A DNA stretch of 64,000 nucleotides from Lepas anatifera (Eukaryota; Arthropoda; Thecostraca; Lepadidae). Below are positions 11,990-22,381 of this stretch, in pieces. Position numbers and translations under genes: made by a program. Positions within the stretch are counted from its first letter, which is position 1, and each line of letters opens with the position of its first letter. The notes under the pieces were generated by a model that worked only from the letters and a program-made list of their open reading frames with translations, made no database searches and was not told the DNA's origin. The stretch lies in assembly GCA_034440635.1 (NCBI GenBank), contig JAOTON010000896.1, forward strand, positions 1,286,501 to 1,350,500. The letters are read 5' to 3'.

Positions 11990-12160
11990 CTTCATCCAGT
12001 ACCTAATTGGAAAAATGAGAGTTTCCTAACACCAGGTGGTACTACATCTAACATCCAAGTTGGTGTAAGAAACCCCTGATCAAAATTTTGGGTACTTAAT
12101 CTAGTACCTATTTTGGAAAAGGAGAGTTTTCTAACACCAGGTGGTACTGCATGGAGCATT
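11990..12160. repeat. Two-copy tandem duplication, about 107-bp period
   Basis: The phrase AGTACCTA.TTGGAAAA.GAGAGTTT.CTAACACCAGGTGGTACT occurs twice, starting near 11998 and 12104. It lies inside the left palindrome array of the nested element. Confidence 0.6.
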
Positions 12161-12429
12161 CATTCGATGTGTTCAATCCCCTTTGGAATACTTCGGTGTG
12201 AAGACAAAAAATGGCGCCAACTTTAGTGCAATAAAGGTGGTAGGTTACCCTCTATTGAGTTCTTTCTTTGAACCAAGCGACTTTTTGCATCTTCCAGCGC
12301 CATTTTCCTGCAGTGAGTGGCAGACGGAAGCTCAGCCCGTGGAACATTTGGCAAAAGGTGAGAGTTGGCATCTGTTTTGTGATTGAACAGGGTTAGGTGC
12401 ATTAGGTACCAGTTATCTCTTGACATCCT

Positions 12430-13160
12430 TTGTGTATGGCATCTTCATTAGACCAGCCAAATTATAAACGGCGTAATTGTGTATACAAACACGTCCATGA
12501 AACCTAAACTGAAAACATGGTAATGCTTCAGAGATTATGGTTAGGTAATGCATTTGACTGATTTCCTGCTTCTGGATTGAATGCAAAATCTGAAGCCCAC
12601 GTAACTTCCATTATTAATGAGTTTTTAAAGGTCTACATGGAGAAACCATTTCTAGGTAGGTGCTCGGTAACTATAAATAATGTTGAAACTCCAACAATAT
12701 CTAAAACTTCCTACGGGGCAGAGATGAGGATTCTATTTCTGTAGGGGCATTCTACAATCACCCAGCATTTGTTATTTGAAGATCACATGCTTCTATTTGG
12801 CTTCCTGATTCTAAGAAGGGCGTGTTTATTTAGAAAACAGTTAATAATACAATAAAATTATGTTAAACTGTCAAAGTACCCGTTTTTCTAATTCGAGCAC
12901 CACCGAATAAAAAATCCCTACCCTTGCTTGTAGCTAGACTCATAAGCGTATGTACATACGTCCAAAACATTGGGGATGAAGTTTTATCTTAGATATATTT
13001 ATTTTCAGTCAACGCTATTTATATAATAATTAAAAATAGTTAATATTGGGGCATGGCCCCTTTGGGTTTCTCTACTCTTACGACTATAGGTAAACTAGGA
13101 AATGCCGCTATGTTATCTTTGTGGCTCTTGATATTGTTTTAAATTTGGGCACCCCCAATT
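12430..13160. other. Unassigned AT-rich interior of nested element
   Basis: No coding sequence or known repeat recognised. Confidence 0.3.
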
Positions 13161-13165
13161 ATTAA

Positions 13166-13225
13166 CCCGCGCCCTGGTGGGCCTCCGAATCACCTTCGCC
13201 CTGGTGATTATGGGGGGTTTATGTT
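13166..13225 (+). mobile_element. Family C terminal fragment
   Basis: After TTAA (13162-13165) it reads CCCGCGCCCTGGTGGGCCTC and continues with CACCTTCGCCCTGGTG, matching the ends at 31202 and (reverse) 36761. Only the end is present. Confidence 0.6.
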
Positions 13226-13231
13226 ATGGGG

Positions 13232-13605
13232 GGGACAGAGCTGGTCTTGAACTTTTCGTAAGGCCCCAAGAGTTTGTCTAAGGATGCTCTAAAAAGTTAT
13301 TGGTGGCCGCCAGAACTGGTCTGGGGAGCCTTTAAGAGCTTGTCCCGGAGGGGGGCAGAGTTTATTTTGGAGGGCCAAAGGTTGTTTTGGGAGTCCCCAG
13401 ATTCGGCCTCGGAGTCCTCCAGAGTTGGTCTCGGGGGCCCCAAAGCTTGATCTCGGGGTCCAAAGGTTTTTCTCGGACGTGGGGCAAGATTTTTCCTCAA
13501 GAGGCCAAACTATTTTTCTCAGGAGGCCCCCCGAATTGGTTTCGAGAGCGTGGGGCAAAGTGCTTATCTCGAGGGCACCCCAGAGATTGTTCCCGTGTCA
13601 CAAGG
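13232..13605. repeat. G-rich minisatellite, unit about 21-25 bp
   Basis: Degenerate units of the form GAG(T/C)TTG(G/T)TCTCGGGGGCCCC repeat across the region. Reverse-complemented, they resemble the units of the array at 53838-55035. Overlapping open frames here are by-products of the repeat. Confidence 0.7.
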
Positions 13606-14289
13606 AAAATAATAAAGGGATAACACGTGTTTTTTTAGCTAAATAGACCTTGGAACAAAGCAAAAAATAGGTAAAAACAGTCAATATAAGTCACGTGAAG
13701 TCACGTCATATGTTATATTTATTTGTATTGTCTTAAACCACAAATTCTTTCTCTACATGCATGATGTTGTCAGGTCACTAATACGCTGCGGTGCTAAGTT
13801 AGTCTTATTTTGCGCCACTATAAGGAACGGGTGACAAGTGCCGGTACAAAGGCTAATCTCTAGCAGCAAATAGCCGACTGTTTGCCTTGCGCGCAGGGCC
13901 CGGACGTCGAATCATTTGAAGGATGCTCACACAGAATCCTGAGGAAGCGGGAAGATTTAAGGACGGCTGATTGGTTCTGGACAGAATTAACTCTCTTTTA
14001 ATATCCATCGACAATATGCAAGCTACGAGGTCAGCTCAGCTCAATTGGGGTGTCTTTTTGTAATTTGCAAGATTAAAAATGTCTAGAAAAGACCAGCAGA
14101 AACGAATATGAAGCTCATAGTTTTAGAACCAGCTTACTCTCAATTTCAGTGCCATGTATATGTTGTCCCTTGAAACGACAAAGCTGTTCCAGTGAGCCGT
14201 GACTGCTTTTTTTGTATTGTGCTGTATATGATTAAAGCTGTGCGGTGTTACCTTGATCGAATTATCGAATCACCTTAAATATACTTCTT
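13606..14289. other. Unassigned sequence
   Basis: No gene or repeat recognised before the right palindrome array of the nested element. Confidence 0.3.
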
Positions 14290-14680
14290 CAAGTACCTCT
14301 TTGTTTCACGAAGGAGAGTAGGTATTGGATGGTATTGATTGAGTACATTTTAAGCACTACTTTCAGTGCCCTTCAGACACCTTCGCAGGGTACTAGCGTT
14401 AGTACCTAAAATGAAAGTACCCTAGGAGGCCTCATTTTTGGCACGGAACCAAACGGGGGTACTAATTGCAGAAGTACCCATTTTGGTGAAACTGCAAAGG
14501 GGTACTACGGGAAGTACAACCAGCTGTAACAAAAGAGGCGTAGTAAAAGTACTCATGTTATCTGACGAGTACCAAAAATGTCCGAAAAGCGTTCATAGTA
14601 TACTGAATTAAGTATCCAGAGAATACTGATTTTTGGCACGAGCAAAGTGTTCCGTGGGGTGTAGATTTTCTCTGTGTGTA

Positions 14681-16700
14681 CGCCTCATATATCTATCGGG
14701 AGTAAGGCCGCACCCTTCACCCGACCAACATCAACAAAGATTCGCCAGAGTGCAGGCGAGATCGCTTAAAAGTGCAACCTAAAACGCTCGAGTTGTATTG
14801 TGAACTATTATTATCGATCGCCTAAAAGCGAGGCGTGTAACTTTGCACCTTTTAAGGGTGCAACGCGGCACCGTTAGGCTCACGCGCGCCGTCGGTTTTA
14901 CTGCACGTGCATCACTTCCGCACGCGTCTCCCCACTTTGGTTCAGGACGCGACACGGAGCGGATGGACTCTGAGCTATACTACTATTGTTTTTTCGATCA
15001 CTTATTGATTAGGGTTTGAAAACACAAGCTCACACCCTGTTGCAGGGATTTCGGGTGCCGGATCATCCATTTATTTAGTGGAGCTGCTTGGACTTAAGCC
15101 TTGGCGCCTTACTGAGCAAGAGAGCCCAGTATCACCGAGTAATTTGGCGCCTTTTACCTGCCAAGTGACCACGAGGACATTGGCAGGTATTCTGCCTTAC
15201 CAAGAGGAGGAAATAAGGTAAGGCAACCTGAACCTACGGTACTTGACCACCAACACCATGGCGTTGCATGAGAATAATTGACTCTGAATTACCTAATTTC
15301 CCCAATTGTTAAGATCATCTTACCAGGACGGTCTTCACCAGTGTCGGATCTAGATTGGTTATTTGAGGGTTGGAAATGGCCCCAAATCATGATAAAACTT
15401 TTTTGAAGACATTCAGGCAAATAGTGTGGTTTTCAGGGAGATTGCCGTTTTGCCTCCCTCCCCCCCTGGATCGGCCAGAGGTCATTACGGGTTTGAGTGG
15501 ACGGGGGAAGGGTGGGGCTCATGTACGTTTTGAGAAATAGCTGATAGAAAACTGTGCTCTCCTCAACAAACAAAACGAAAGTATTTTCGGTGGGATATTA
15601 ACTTGTCCTGCTTCTTTTCCTACAAAGAGCGATCAAGCATCTGGCGCCCATGCTGCTTCGTGGCATTCCCGAAAGGCCTCAGCGCATACGCAGATGCAGG
15701 GGGGCACGTGAGAACTTCAAAAGACGTATGACAAACTACAATACATTGGGAAGACCGGGTCTGGTTGCATCACGGATTGAATGCTTCTATGCAGTGTTTT
15801 TTTCTCAAATTTAACTGGGGACCGCTGAAGGAAAGGGGCAATATCAGGGCTCAAGGGGGTATGTTTCATTAGTAGAAAGGGGACTTTTGGTTCCTGCTGT
15901 GCACAATAATTATCATGTTGGGTAAAAATTTTTTAGCGGAAACGTAAAATACCCAATATTTAACTTAGCCACCACCTGGCTTTTCATGCACCTCTTGTGT
16001 ATAGCAGCCTGCCCCAAGATATAATTCTGCCTGCCCCGCAGCCAGGGCAGTTTGCTGCAGCTGCATGTGTATTTTTGTAAGATCACCATTGTCGTATACA
16101 TCACGGCTAATGAAGGTCACTTTTATCCCCAGCTGCCCTTACACTTCTTGGCATGTCATACTATGCCCAAAGTGTATGCGTTTCTCTCAATCTCCCTCCC
16201 TCTACCTGAAATTCTGAACAAGCGCCTCAAACCAGCAAATTTACCAAAGGGCTGCCCTCAACAGATCTCGTCAAAACCTGTAATAGTTCGCAATCTAGAA
16301 TTTAAGCTGCCCCAACCATCTGGTCAAGTCTCCTGACATATGCTGCTGATTGGTTAAACGAACCAAAAATAGGGCACAGACACACGCACACATTGATGGC
16401 ATGCTGAGATGTTATGTTCAAACATAATGTTATTAGATCTTTGCCCCCCCCAGTTTAGATACTTAGCCCCTATCCTCATGGCATTTTATGGGGATAAATG
16501 CTTTAGAAAAACCCTTTGCCCCTTCCAGTGCTGGGCACGCGATCCAAAAATAAATGATTGATATTGCTATTCCGCGATAGAAAAATGACGTTCCGCGATA
16601 GTGAAATATTTGTTTAAGTTTAAACAAAAATTCTGCAATTTTTATTCCGCGATCTGTATTATGTTTGTGGTTGGAGTCCTTCATTATTCTGCATATCTAT
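14681..16700. other. Interior of the 6.2-kb element, unassigned
   Basis: Two spaced palindromes (CGCCT-N7-AGGCG at 14819 and GCACC-N7-GGTGC at 14845) are present. Otherwise no gene is recognised. Degraded hAT-end-like phrases occur near 15343 (GTGTCGGATCTAG) and 15690 (CGCAGATGCAGGGGGG). Confidence 0.3.
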
Positions 16701-16793
16701 ATTACCTCACTTGTTCATTTATTTAAAGAAGGGTCTTAATATGATAACTGAAATAGTACCGATTGCTTATTTTAGTCGTTCTTTGTTTCAGGT

Positions 16794-16978
16794 GGCAGCG
16801 CAAAGGCAAGAGGAGAGCCAAACTCCCGGTACTTCATCAGAAGTTTCCGCCCCGAAACCGCGTTGGGGCGGGAAAAGTGGCGCTATTCCTGCATCAGCAC
16901 GTCTTTTGCCGGAAGGTTAACCAGGGTTTAGCGGTGGCTATTCAGGTCCACTTGGTGAAGCTGATAATGAGGCTATAG
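16794..16978 (+). CDS. Possible terminal exon, hypothetical
   Basis: A pyrimidine-rich stretch ending TTCTTTGTTTCAG (to about 16791) makes a good 3' splice site. From there one frame stays open to a stop at 16976-16978 and encodes a basic peptide starting WQRKGKRRAKLPVLHQKF. A second frame is also open to 16918. No family is recognised. It lies inside the candidate 6.2-kb transposon, so it could be a transposon exon, a captured host exon, or chance. Confidence 0.2.
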
Positions 16979-17284
16979 GACCAGTGGAAGACATGCCACG
17001 AGGCCTGCGGTGCGGTGCAGAGATCGAATAGCAGGACAGAAACGGGCCGGATACGCGTTTGGATTATGTGATCAGTGTGGTTGGAGTATTTGCTTCGAGT
17101 TTTGTCGTAATATCGCTAATACAAGACTGCCGTTATTTGCAGTGTTACCTCCGAGTCGTTCCATGCAAGACAGTTTCGGAAAGGTCATGTAAAGGCCTGA
17201 AACAAAGCATATGGTTTTGGAAGCGCGCGTGATTGTACAACTCTTGCTTTCTACCGGGGAATGTTATTCCATCTCCGAGTTCAG

Positions 17285-17733
17285 AGGTTCGTTACATGTA
17301 ACGAATTTTATTTCTGCAGAACAAAAATCATGGTCGCTGCTGGAAACAGTACAGGTCAGCACTGGAAGTGTTACGTCACACTCTTGAGCGAGCACAAACG
17401 CACGAAAGGTATGATGATATACTTATGAGAAGCGCAGGGCAGTACTGGAGCAGTGCAACGTTACACTTCATAGGTGACCAGTAAAGTACGAAAGATTTTA
17501 CGATACACTGATAAGCAGAGCAAGTTAGCACTGGAGAAGTGCTACGTTACACTCTTTTGACCAACGGTAACGCATCAAAGTAGTTACAAGGCACGGGTAA
17601 GGAGCGTCGGTACACTGGATACCAGTGCATGTTACGCCTTTTAGGCGAGCGTATGTCCGTTTAAAACGTCCGTTCTCCCTCCACGCTTTAAAGGTGCGTT
17701 GTTGCATCAACGGTGTACAAATTTTTTACAGTG
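17285..17733. repeat. Right subterminal region with short palindromes
   Basis: This holds repeated CACTGGA..AGTG and GTTACACT/CGTTAC words, a perfect 18-bp palindrome TTCGTTACATGTAACGAA near 17288-17305, and ACACT-N7-AGTGC at 17612-17628. It ends in the right inverted terminus of the 6.2-kb element. Confidence 0.5.
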
Positions 17734-18000
17734 TATGTGGAAACAACGACTCGCTACAATATGATTTCCCTGTAACAAGATGTAGGATTTGATAAGGTCT
17801 GATAAAAAGGATGAAACCAATAGTCATACTAAATGACGTTTTTGGGAAACATCATATCAAAACTAGACAGCGACAGTAAGAAAACGGTAAGATCAAAAAC
17901 AAAACTACAAAAATGCTGGTGAACCCTCGGAACGCGGTTATTTTTAACCAAACATGCATATATATCATAAATGATTAGGGTTACTTGTTATGTTCCCACT

Positions 18001-18198
18001 CAGGGGCGTCGCCACGGAATTTTCGCAGGGGGGACAGACCCGGGCTGGTGCTGACCGGGGAGGCGAATTTTGAGCATATTCGGTAATTGACAGCATTAAT
18101 GACCATTGACCCAAAAATTTGGGGAGGGGACGTCCCCCCCTGGTTGGCAAACAGAGGGGACGCGCCCCCCGTCCCCCCTCCCGCTTTCGGCGCCTATG
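18001..18198. mobile_element. hAT MITE with perfect 8-bp target duplication
   Basis: TTCCCACT occurs directly before (17993-18000) and directly after (18199-18206) the element. Its ends, CAGGGGCGTCGCCACGG and the complement of CATAGGCGCCGAAAGC, are a typical imperfect hAT inverted pair. The interior is very G/C-rich. An open frame on the minus strand (17965-18531) runs across it and is not a gene. Confidence 0.85.
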
Positions 18199-18206
18199 TT
18201 CCCACT

Positions 18207-19340
18207 TAACTAATCCAAGTGAAGGATCTCCACTTTCTGGCAGATGCAACTGTTTGGACAGCGCACGATTGGAGCGCCCACCCAACAGCGGCCAACGGCC
18301 CGCGACAGTTCGCTCGCCCTGTCCCGAGAGGGTGAGCTGATGCTGATTGGCTGAAAAGATGGTCTCGTTTTCCTTGAAGCTATTATCGCCCAGAGCCGCC
18401 CTGCTCGACCCGACGATGAGACCCCGGGCAGTTACGCAGGCTCGATCATCGCCTTTGGCACCAAAATAGCACACTCGGAGATGATAGCGGTCCCATCCAA
18501 TGGCTTCTCCGGCGATTGGATACAAAGCCACGCTAGAAAGAAAGTCAAAAGGCTGCCTGGGCTAAATTCACCATGATCGCCTTGAATGGTTGGTTGGTGA
18601 TGCTAAGCTCGCTTCTTATATCGACAGTGTCAAGATAAAGGGCTAATCTGTGACGATCTAACAACTCCAGGCCCGCGTAAACCATGGTTCAGCTTGTCTA
18701 TATGAATGATCATGCACATGTTCATATAACATGTTGATTTTCAAGCCCATTTTTACGCACATCTTTGTGCGCGTTTTTTTGCATAGTGTTTCAGCGCAGT
18801 CATTTAAATTTGTGTGACGACTCGTTGAAATTATCCGGTGCCTCATGGGCAAGCCAAGGTATATTTATGTATATACTCCCCGACTCGAGAGAAGTGATCG
18901 TGCGATAGATTTTTGACTATTTTTGCACCCAAGAGTGTTGTCTGGGTTCTGCGGAAGGGTTGTGTCCTAATATATAAAAACAAATTTTCAAGTGTCTCCA
19001 ACTCCTTGCGGTCAGCGTTAGTTGCACTGGCGTATCCAAGGGGATAAACGAGGCCGTGGCCGCCACCTAAGCCTAAAATAGTACCTTTTGCATCCCCGAA
19101 TGATCTAAATTTTTGCAGTTTTTTAAATACTGTTCTTACGATTTTTCCTGACTTAGCCCCACCCCCAAACAAATTTGTTTGGCCCCCTTCAAAATTCGCT
19201 CCTGGATCCGCCAGTGTTCAGTGGGGTAGATAACAAGAGCCATATCGATCCGATAGCACTGACGCAGACATTCTAAAGAAACGGATATCGAGATGGATTC
19301 GTGCAGAGGAAGTCTGAATTATGGTGCAACTCACAGCAGC
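18207..19340. other. Unassigned sequence
   Basis: No gene recognised. A hAT-end-like phrase (CTCCTGGATCCGCCAGTG) is at about 19200-19217. Confidence 0.3.
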
Positions 19341-19342
19341 CG

Positions 19343-19775
19343 CCGAGGAAGCCTCCAGCGAGAGTAACCCGTCTATCCAACGTAGCCAGAAAAGCCCCCA
19401 GCTAGTGTAACCCTTCTATACAGTGTATCCAGAGAAGCCCCCACCTAGTGTAACCCTTCTATACAGTGTATCCAGAGAAGGCCCCAGATAGTGTAACACT
19501 TCTATACAGTGTATCCAGAGAAACCCCCAGCTAGTGTAACCCTTCTATACAGTGTATCCAAAGAAGGCCCCTGATAGTGTAACACTTCTATACAGTGTAT
19601 CCAGAGAAGGCCCCTGATAGTGTAACACTTCTACACAGTGTATCCAGAGAAGGCCCCTGATAGTGTAACACTTCTATACAGTGTATCCAGAGAAGCCCCC
19701 AGCTAGTGTAACCCTTCTATACAGTGAACACTTCTATACAGAGAAATCCACAGCTAGAGTAACCCTTCTATACGT
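19343..19775. repeat. Tandem repeat, 43-bp period
   Basis: About nine to ten units built on CTAGTGTAACCCTTCTATAC followed by AGTGTATCCAGAGAAGCCCC. The spacing between successive CTAGTGTAA starts is 43 bp (19402, 19445). Two main unit variants alternate (AGCTAGTGTAACCC and TGATAGTGTAACAC). Edges are more diverged than the centre, as expected for unequal exchange. Confidence 0.9.
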
Positions 19776-20004
19776 CACGGAATTATCTGAGGATATGCGA
19801 AGAGTCTGTGCACGATGCAACATCAGGAGAGTCTTCAGAGGTGACACCATCTTTCAGGGGCAAAACAAGTTGCCAGCGTGCCACCAGTAAAGTTTCATGT
19901 CGCAATTGGGTTTATAATGTGATTTGCCGGAGCTGGTACGCCACTGCTTAGCATTTTTGTCTATGGTCTCGATATAAACCAGAGCTAAATAATTGTTTTG
20001 ATTA

Positions 20005-20890
20005 ATTTTGACAAAGCTGTTCCCAGTTCTGTTTTTTGAGTCGGAATCTCACTAAAGCCATCAGTGGACTCGTCACGGAGACACCGATCCCACCCAGGGT
20101 ACTTTAACTACGGGTACAACCAAGTTTCCTACTAAAAATAGTCCTCCCATGATGACGTCACCACCCTTTCCTACTAAGTTATAGGAGATTCTACTAAGTT
20201 TTTGTAAGGATCAGCTGGAACATACCAAGTTTGGGTGTATTTGACAGCAATCTAGTATAAATCGAAATCAACTTGTTCCACCCATTTGACAGTAACCTTG
20301 ATCTCAACGGCGAGCAGCGTATTTTACGTAAATGTAATGAAAAAAATCATAGCACTTCAAAGCATTTGTTGAAAGGGCATGCATTTATTTGATCAACTCA
20401 GGCCTACTTAATAGCCGAGAGAAATAAGTTTACCTTCGCTCAAGAGATCACCAGTGTTTATTGTCTTCTGCTGCAGGCGCCACCAACAGCCAATCAAAGG
20501 TCAGAAATCAACAGCCAATCAAAACCGAGATTAGTCTTACTGCAAACAGCTATTGGTGCTGAACCTGTCCTTATTTTGACACGCTCTGGAAAATTTGTAA
20601 AAATAATATTCTTCACTGGAGTTTTTGCAAAACGTCTGATGTTTTCACAAATAAAAATATTTTAGCTTTCTGTTCGACCATATAAGTTTAATTGATACAG
20701 TTCTAAAATAGGTTATTTGGAGCTTCGAAAAAGTGCAATTTCCCCTATGCCCTGCATAGTAACTGTTGTGTTTCTCCAGTCATGATGACGTAATGCTGCC
20801 AAACAACTTGAACGGGGTCTGGATCCCACCACCCGAGCGAGCAACTCCCACAATTAAGGGCTAATTCAGAAGCCAACGTCTAACAGGCCA
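20005..20890 (-). mobile_element. tRNA-derived SINE, interrupted and 5' truncated
   Basis: 20005-20094 and 20822-20890 are neighbouring segments of the SINE seen whole at 35712-36064, in the same minus orientation. They are separated by a 727-bp insertion. The tRNA-like 5' part is missing; homology ends near 20888. Confidence 0.75.
20095..20821. mobile_element. 727-bp insertion inside a SINE
   Basis: GATCCCACC stands at 20086-20094 and again at 20822-20830, and in uninterrupted SINEs this site occurs once. The insert starts CAGGGTAC and ends GGGGTCTG, so the last bases are weakly inverted (CAG...CTG). The 8-9-bp duplication and CAG start fit a hAT-type MITE. No coding sequence is seen. Two direct CATGATGACGT words lie near 20149 and 20782. 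Confidence 0.7.
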
Positions 20891-21539
20891 TTTCTTAACA
20901 TGTTAACTGGGGGGCCATTTGCCCCCAGTCGGCCGTAATGTCCACCCCCCCCACCCCCCAGTGCCCGCAAATTGGCCCCCCAGTCAAATAGACAGATGTC
21001 TTAAAATTGACCAAATGCAGACTCGTCTAACGAAAATAAGACAGAACACCACCCGATAATTATAACTTTGTTCTATTTCTGGTCCCACATTGGCAATCCA
21101 CAAAAATTGTATTAAAAATTCTACCTGTGGCTGTCTACTCCATCGTGTGAAGACGAAACAAAGCGCATAGTTACGGGAAATCCCGGCAAAGCAGCCTCAG
21201 CATCAACTAATCACAACGCTGGAGAAGAACGCTGGCCTACCACCAATCAAACATCCTGTTCTATCCAACCGGAAGAAGCCCACATCCCAGCCAGTACCGT
21301 GGCATTTCATGATGCTCTCATTTCACACGCAGTCAGCTGTCAGCGCTAAGAGCCCGTTCGTGGATTAGACGGGACACGGTGTAGTCAAAGTGCGTAAGAC
21401 TGGTTGCTGGTGTGACGGTATGAAGTGCTTAGCCTTTTGATTTATTATTGTGGTGGTAGCATACATAAGCGTCGCCACCGGCAAAAAAGTGAGGGGGCCA
21501 GCCAAACTTCAACCTGATGCTGACAGCAAACTTTCCACG
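20891..21539. other. Unassigned sequence
   Basis: No gene recognised. A C-rich stretch of degenerate CCCCCAGT words lies at 20910-20990, and a hAT-end-like phrase (GCGTCGCCACCGGC) at about 21470. Confidence 0.3.
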
Positions 21540-22003
21540 TTAGTACCAACAACTTTTCGAATTTGGGCTCCTCGTTGCCTTCCGCAACGGCTGGTTATAC
21601 AAATTTCCGGTTTACTCCAATTTTGACTGAGATCAGGAAATTGTTGGTCAAAAAGTGGGGGAGGGGGTGATTGACGATCCCAAAAAATGTTCTTGTTACG
21701 TGGATAAAATCATTCGGTGGTCACACGGGGCTGGAAGGGCACCCCTGGCTTGCTATTAGATGGGTAGTGTGCTAAAAATATTGCGTCAAGTCAATATCAA
21801 ACTGTTATCAATTAGTTTTAAATAGTGATACAAGTCGCTTTTTCTGCGGTTTTATGACTACCGCTAGGGGTTGTTTTAGCCTCAAATCTGGCTTTTATGG
21901 TGTTTATTTGGCTATTTTAGTAGAAATAAAATTTTGCCCCTCTTTGGCCCTTTTTCTAACTTGGTTTGACCTTTTCCGCTGAAAAAAGCTGGCAGCCATG
22001 GGC
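21540..22003 (+). repeat. Family J dispersed repeat, copy 1
   Basis: It aligns with 36780-37152 over hundreds of bases: GTGTGCTAAAAATATTGCGT, CAAGTCAA.ATCAAAC, ACTACCGCTAGGGGT, GTTTTAGCCTCAAATCTG, and the end CTGGCAGCC. Non-coding; probably a MITE ending near the TGGCAGCC motif. Left boundary uncertain. Confidence 0.65.
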
Positions 22004-22171
22004 AGCATCTATAATCTCTAGACCTGGAATAACTAAAAATTGAGAAACTTTTTTAACACTAACGCGTCTATGTTTTATTAAACCCCTCAAAATGGGGTCT
22101 TGACCCCTTGAAGGCACTATAATGGCCAGCACAAGAAATGTCCCTCACTGACTTTTCCTTAAAAAATGCCC

Positions 22172-22381
22172 TGAAGTCTAATGTACCACAATGCACAGGG
22201 ACGGCCGTCCCTCTCAGGTCACCCTCTCAACAGTCAATTGCCAGATGACCTACGTTGGGTAAATATTGAACGCTGGAGCATCTCAGGGAACCGATCCCAA
22301 GTCTGGACATGCATTGCCACTGCATGTTCCTGAGCAGCGGGCCGGAGCTCAACGCTCTACAAACTGAGCTACCGGGGCGGC
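22172..22381 (-). mobile_element. tRNA-derived SINE, 3' truncated
   Basis: Read on the minus strand it starts GCCGCCCCGGTAGCTCAGTT, a tRNA 5' half with an A box, then follows the body of the SINE at 35712-36064. The 3' part is missing. Confidence 0.8.

Larger units (their letters stand above)
11713..14678. mobile_element. Nested 3-kb element with AGTACC palindrome arrays
   Basis: The ends CACACAGAGAA (11713) and TTCTCTGTGTG (to 14678) are inverted copies, each flanked by TA. Both flanks, 11713-12420 and 14290-14660, are dense in AGTACC/GGTACT. Spaced palindromes of 5-6-5 form are at 12092-12107, 14354-14369, 14390-14405, 14502-14517 and 14600-14615. The interior (12430-14290) has no recognisable protein; it contains a family C end and a minisatellite. 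Subterminal repeat arrays are typical of CACTA/EnSpm elements, so that class is inferred. Confidence 0.5.
11571..17733. mobile_element. Candidate 6.2-kb DNA transposon with 32-bp inverted ends
   Basis: The left end 11571-11602 (CCCTGTAAAAAATTTGTACA...) and the reverse complement of 17702-17733 agree at about 28 of 32 positions. The dinucleotide TA flanks both ends. The CACTG-type terminus and the spaced palindromes inside (14819-14835, 14845-14861, 17612-17628) suggest a CACTA/EnSpm-like element. The interior holds another element (11713-14678). No transposase is recognised, so the copy is non-autonomous or too decayed to read. Confidence 0.55.

Noticed and set aside
17965..18531. 188-codon minus-strand open frame
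   Set aside because: It spans a hAT MITE and both copies of its target duplication, so it cannot be an ancestral gene. No family resemblance.
19343..19775. CRISPR-like array
   Set aside because: Units are contiguous with no unique spacers, and the context is eukaryotic.
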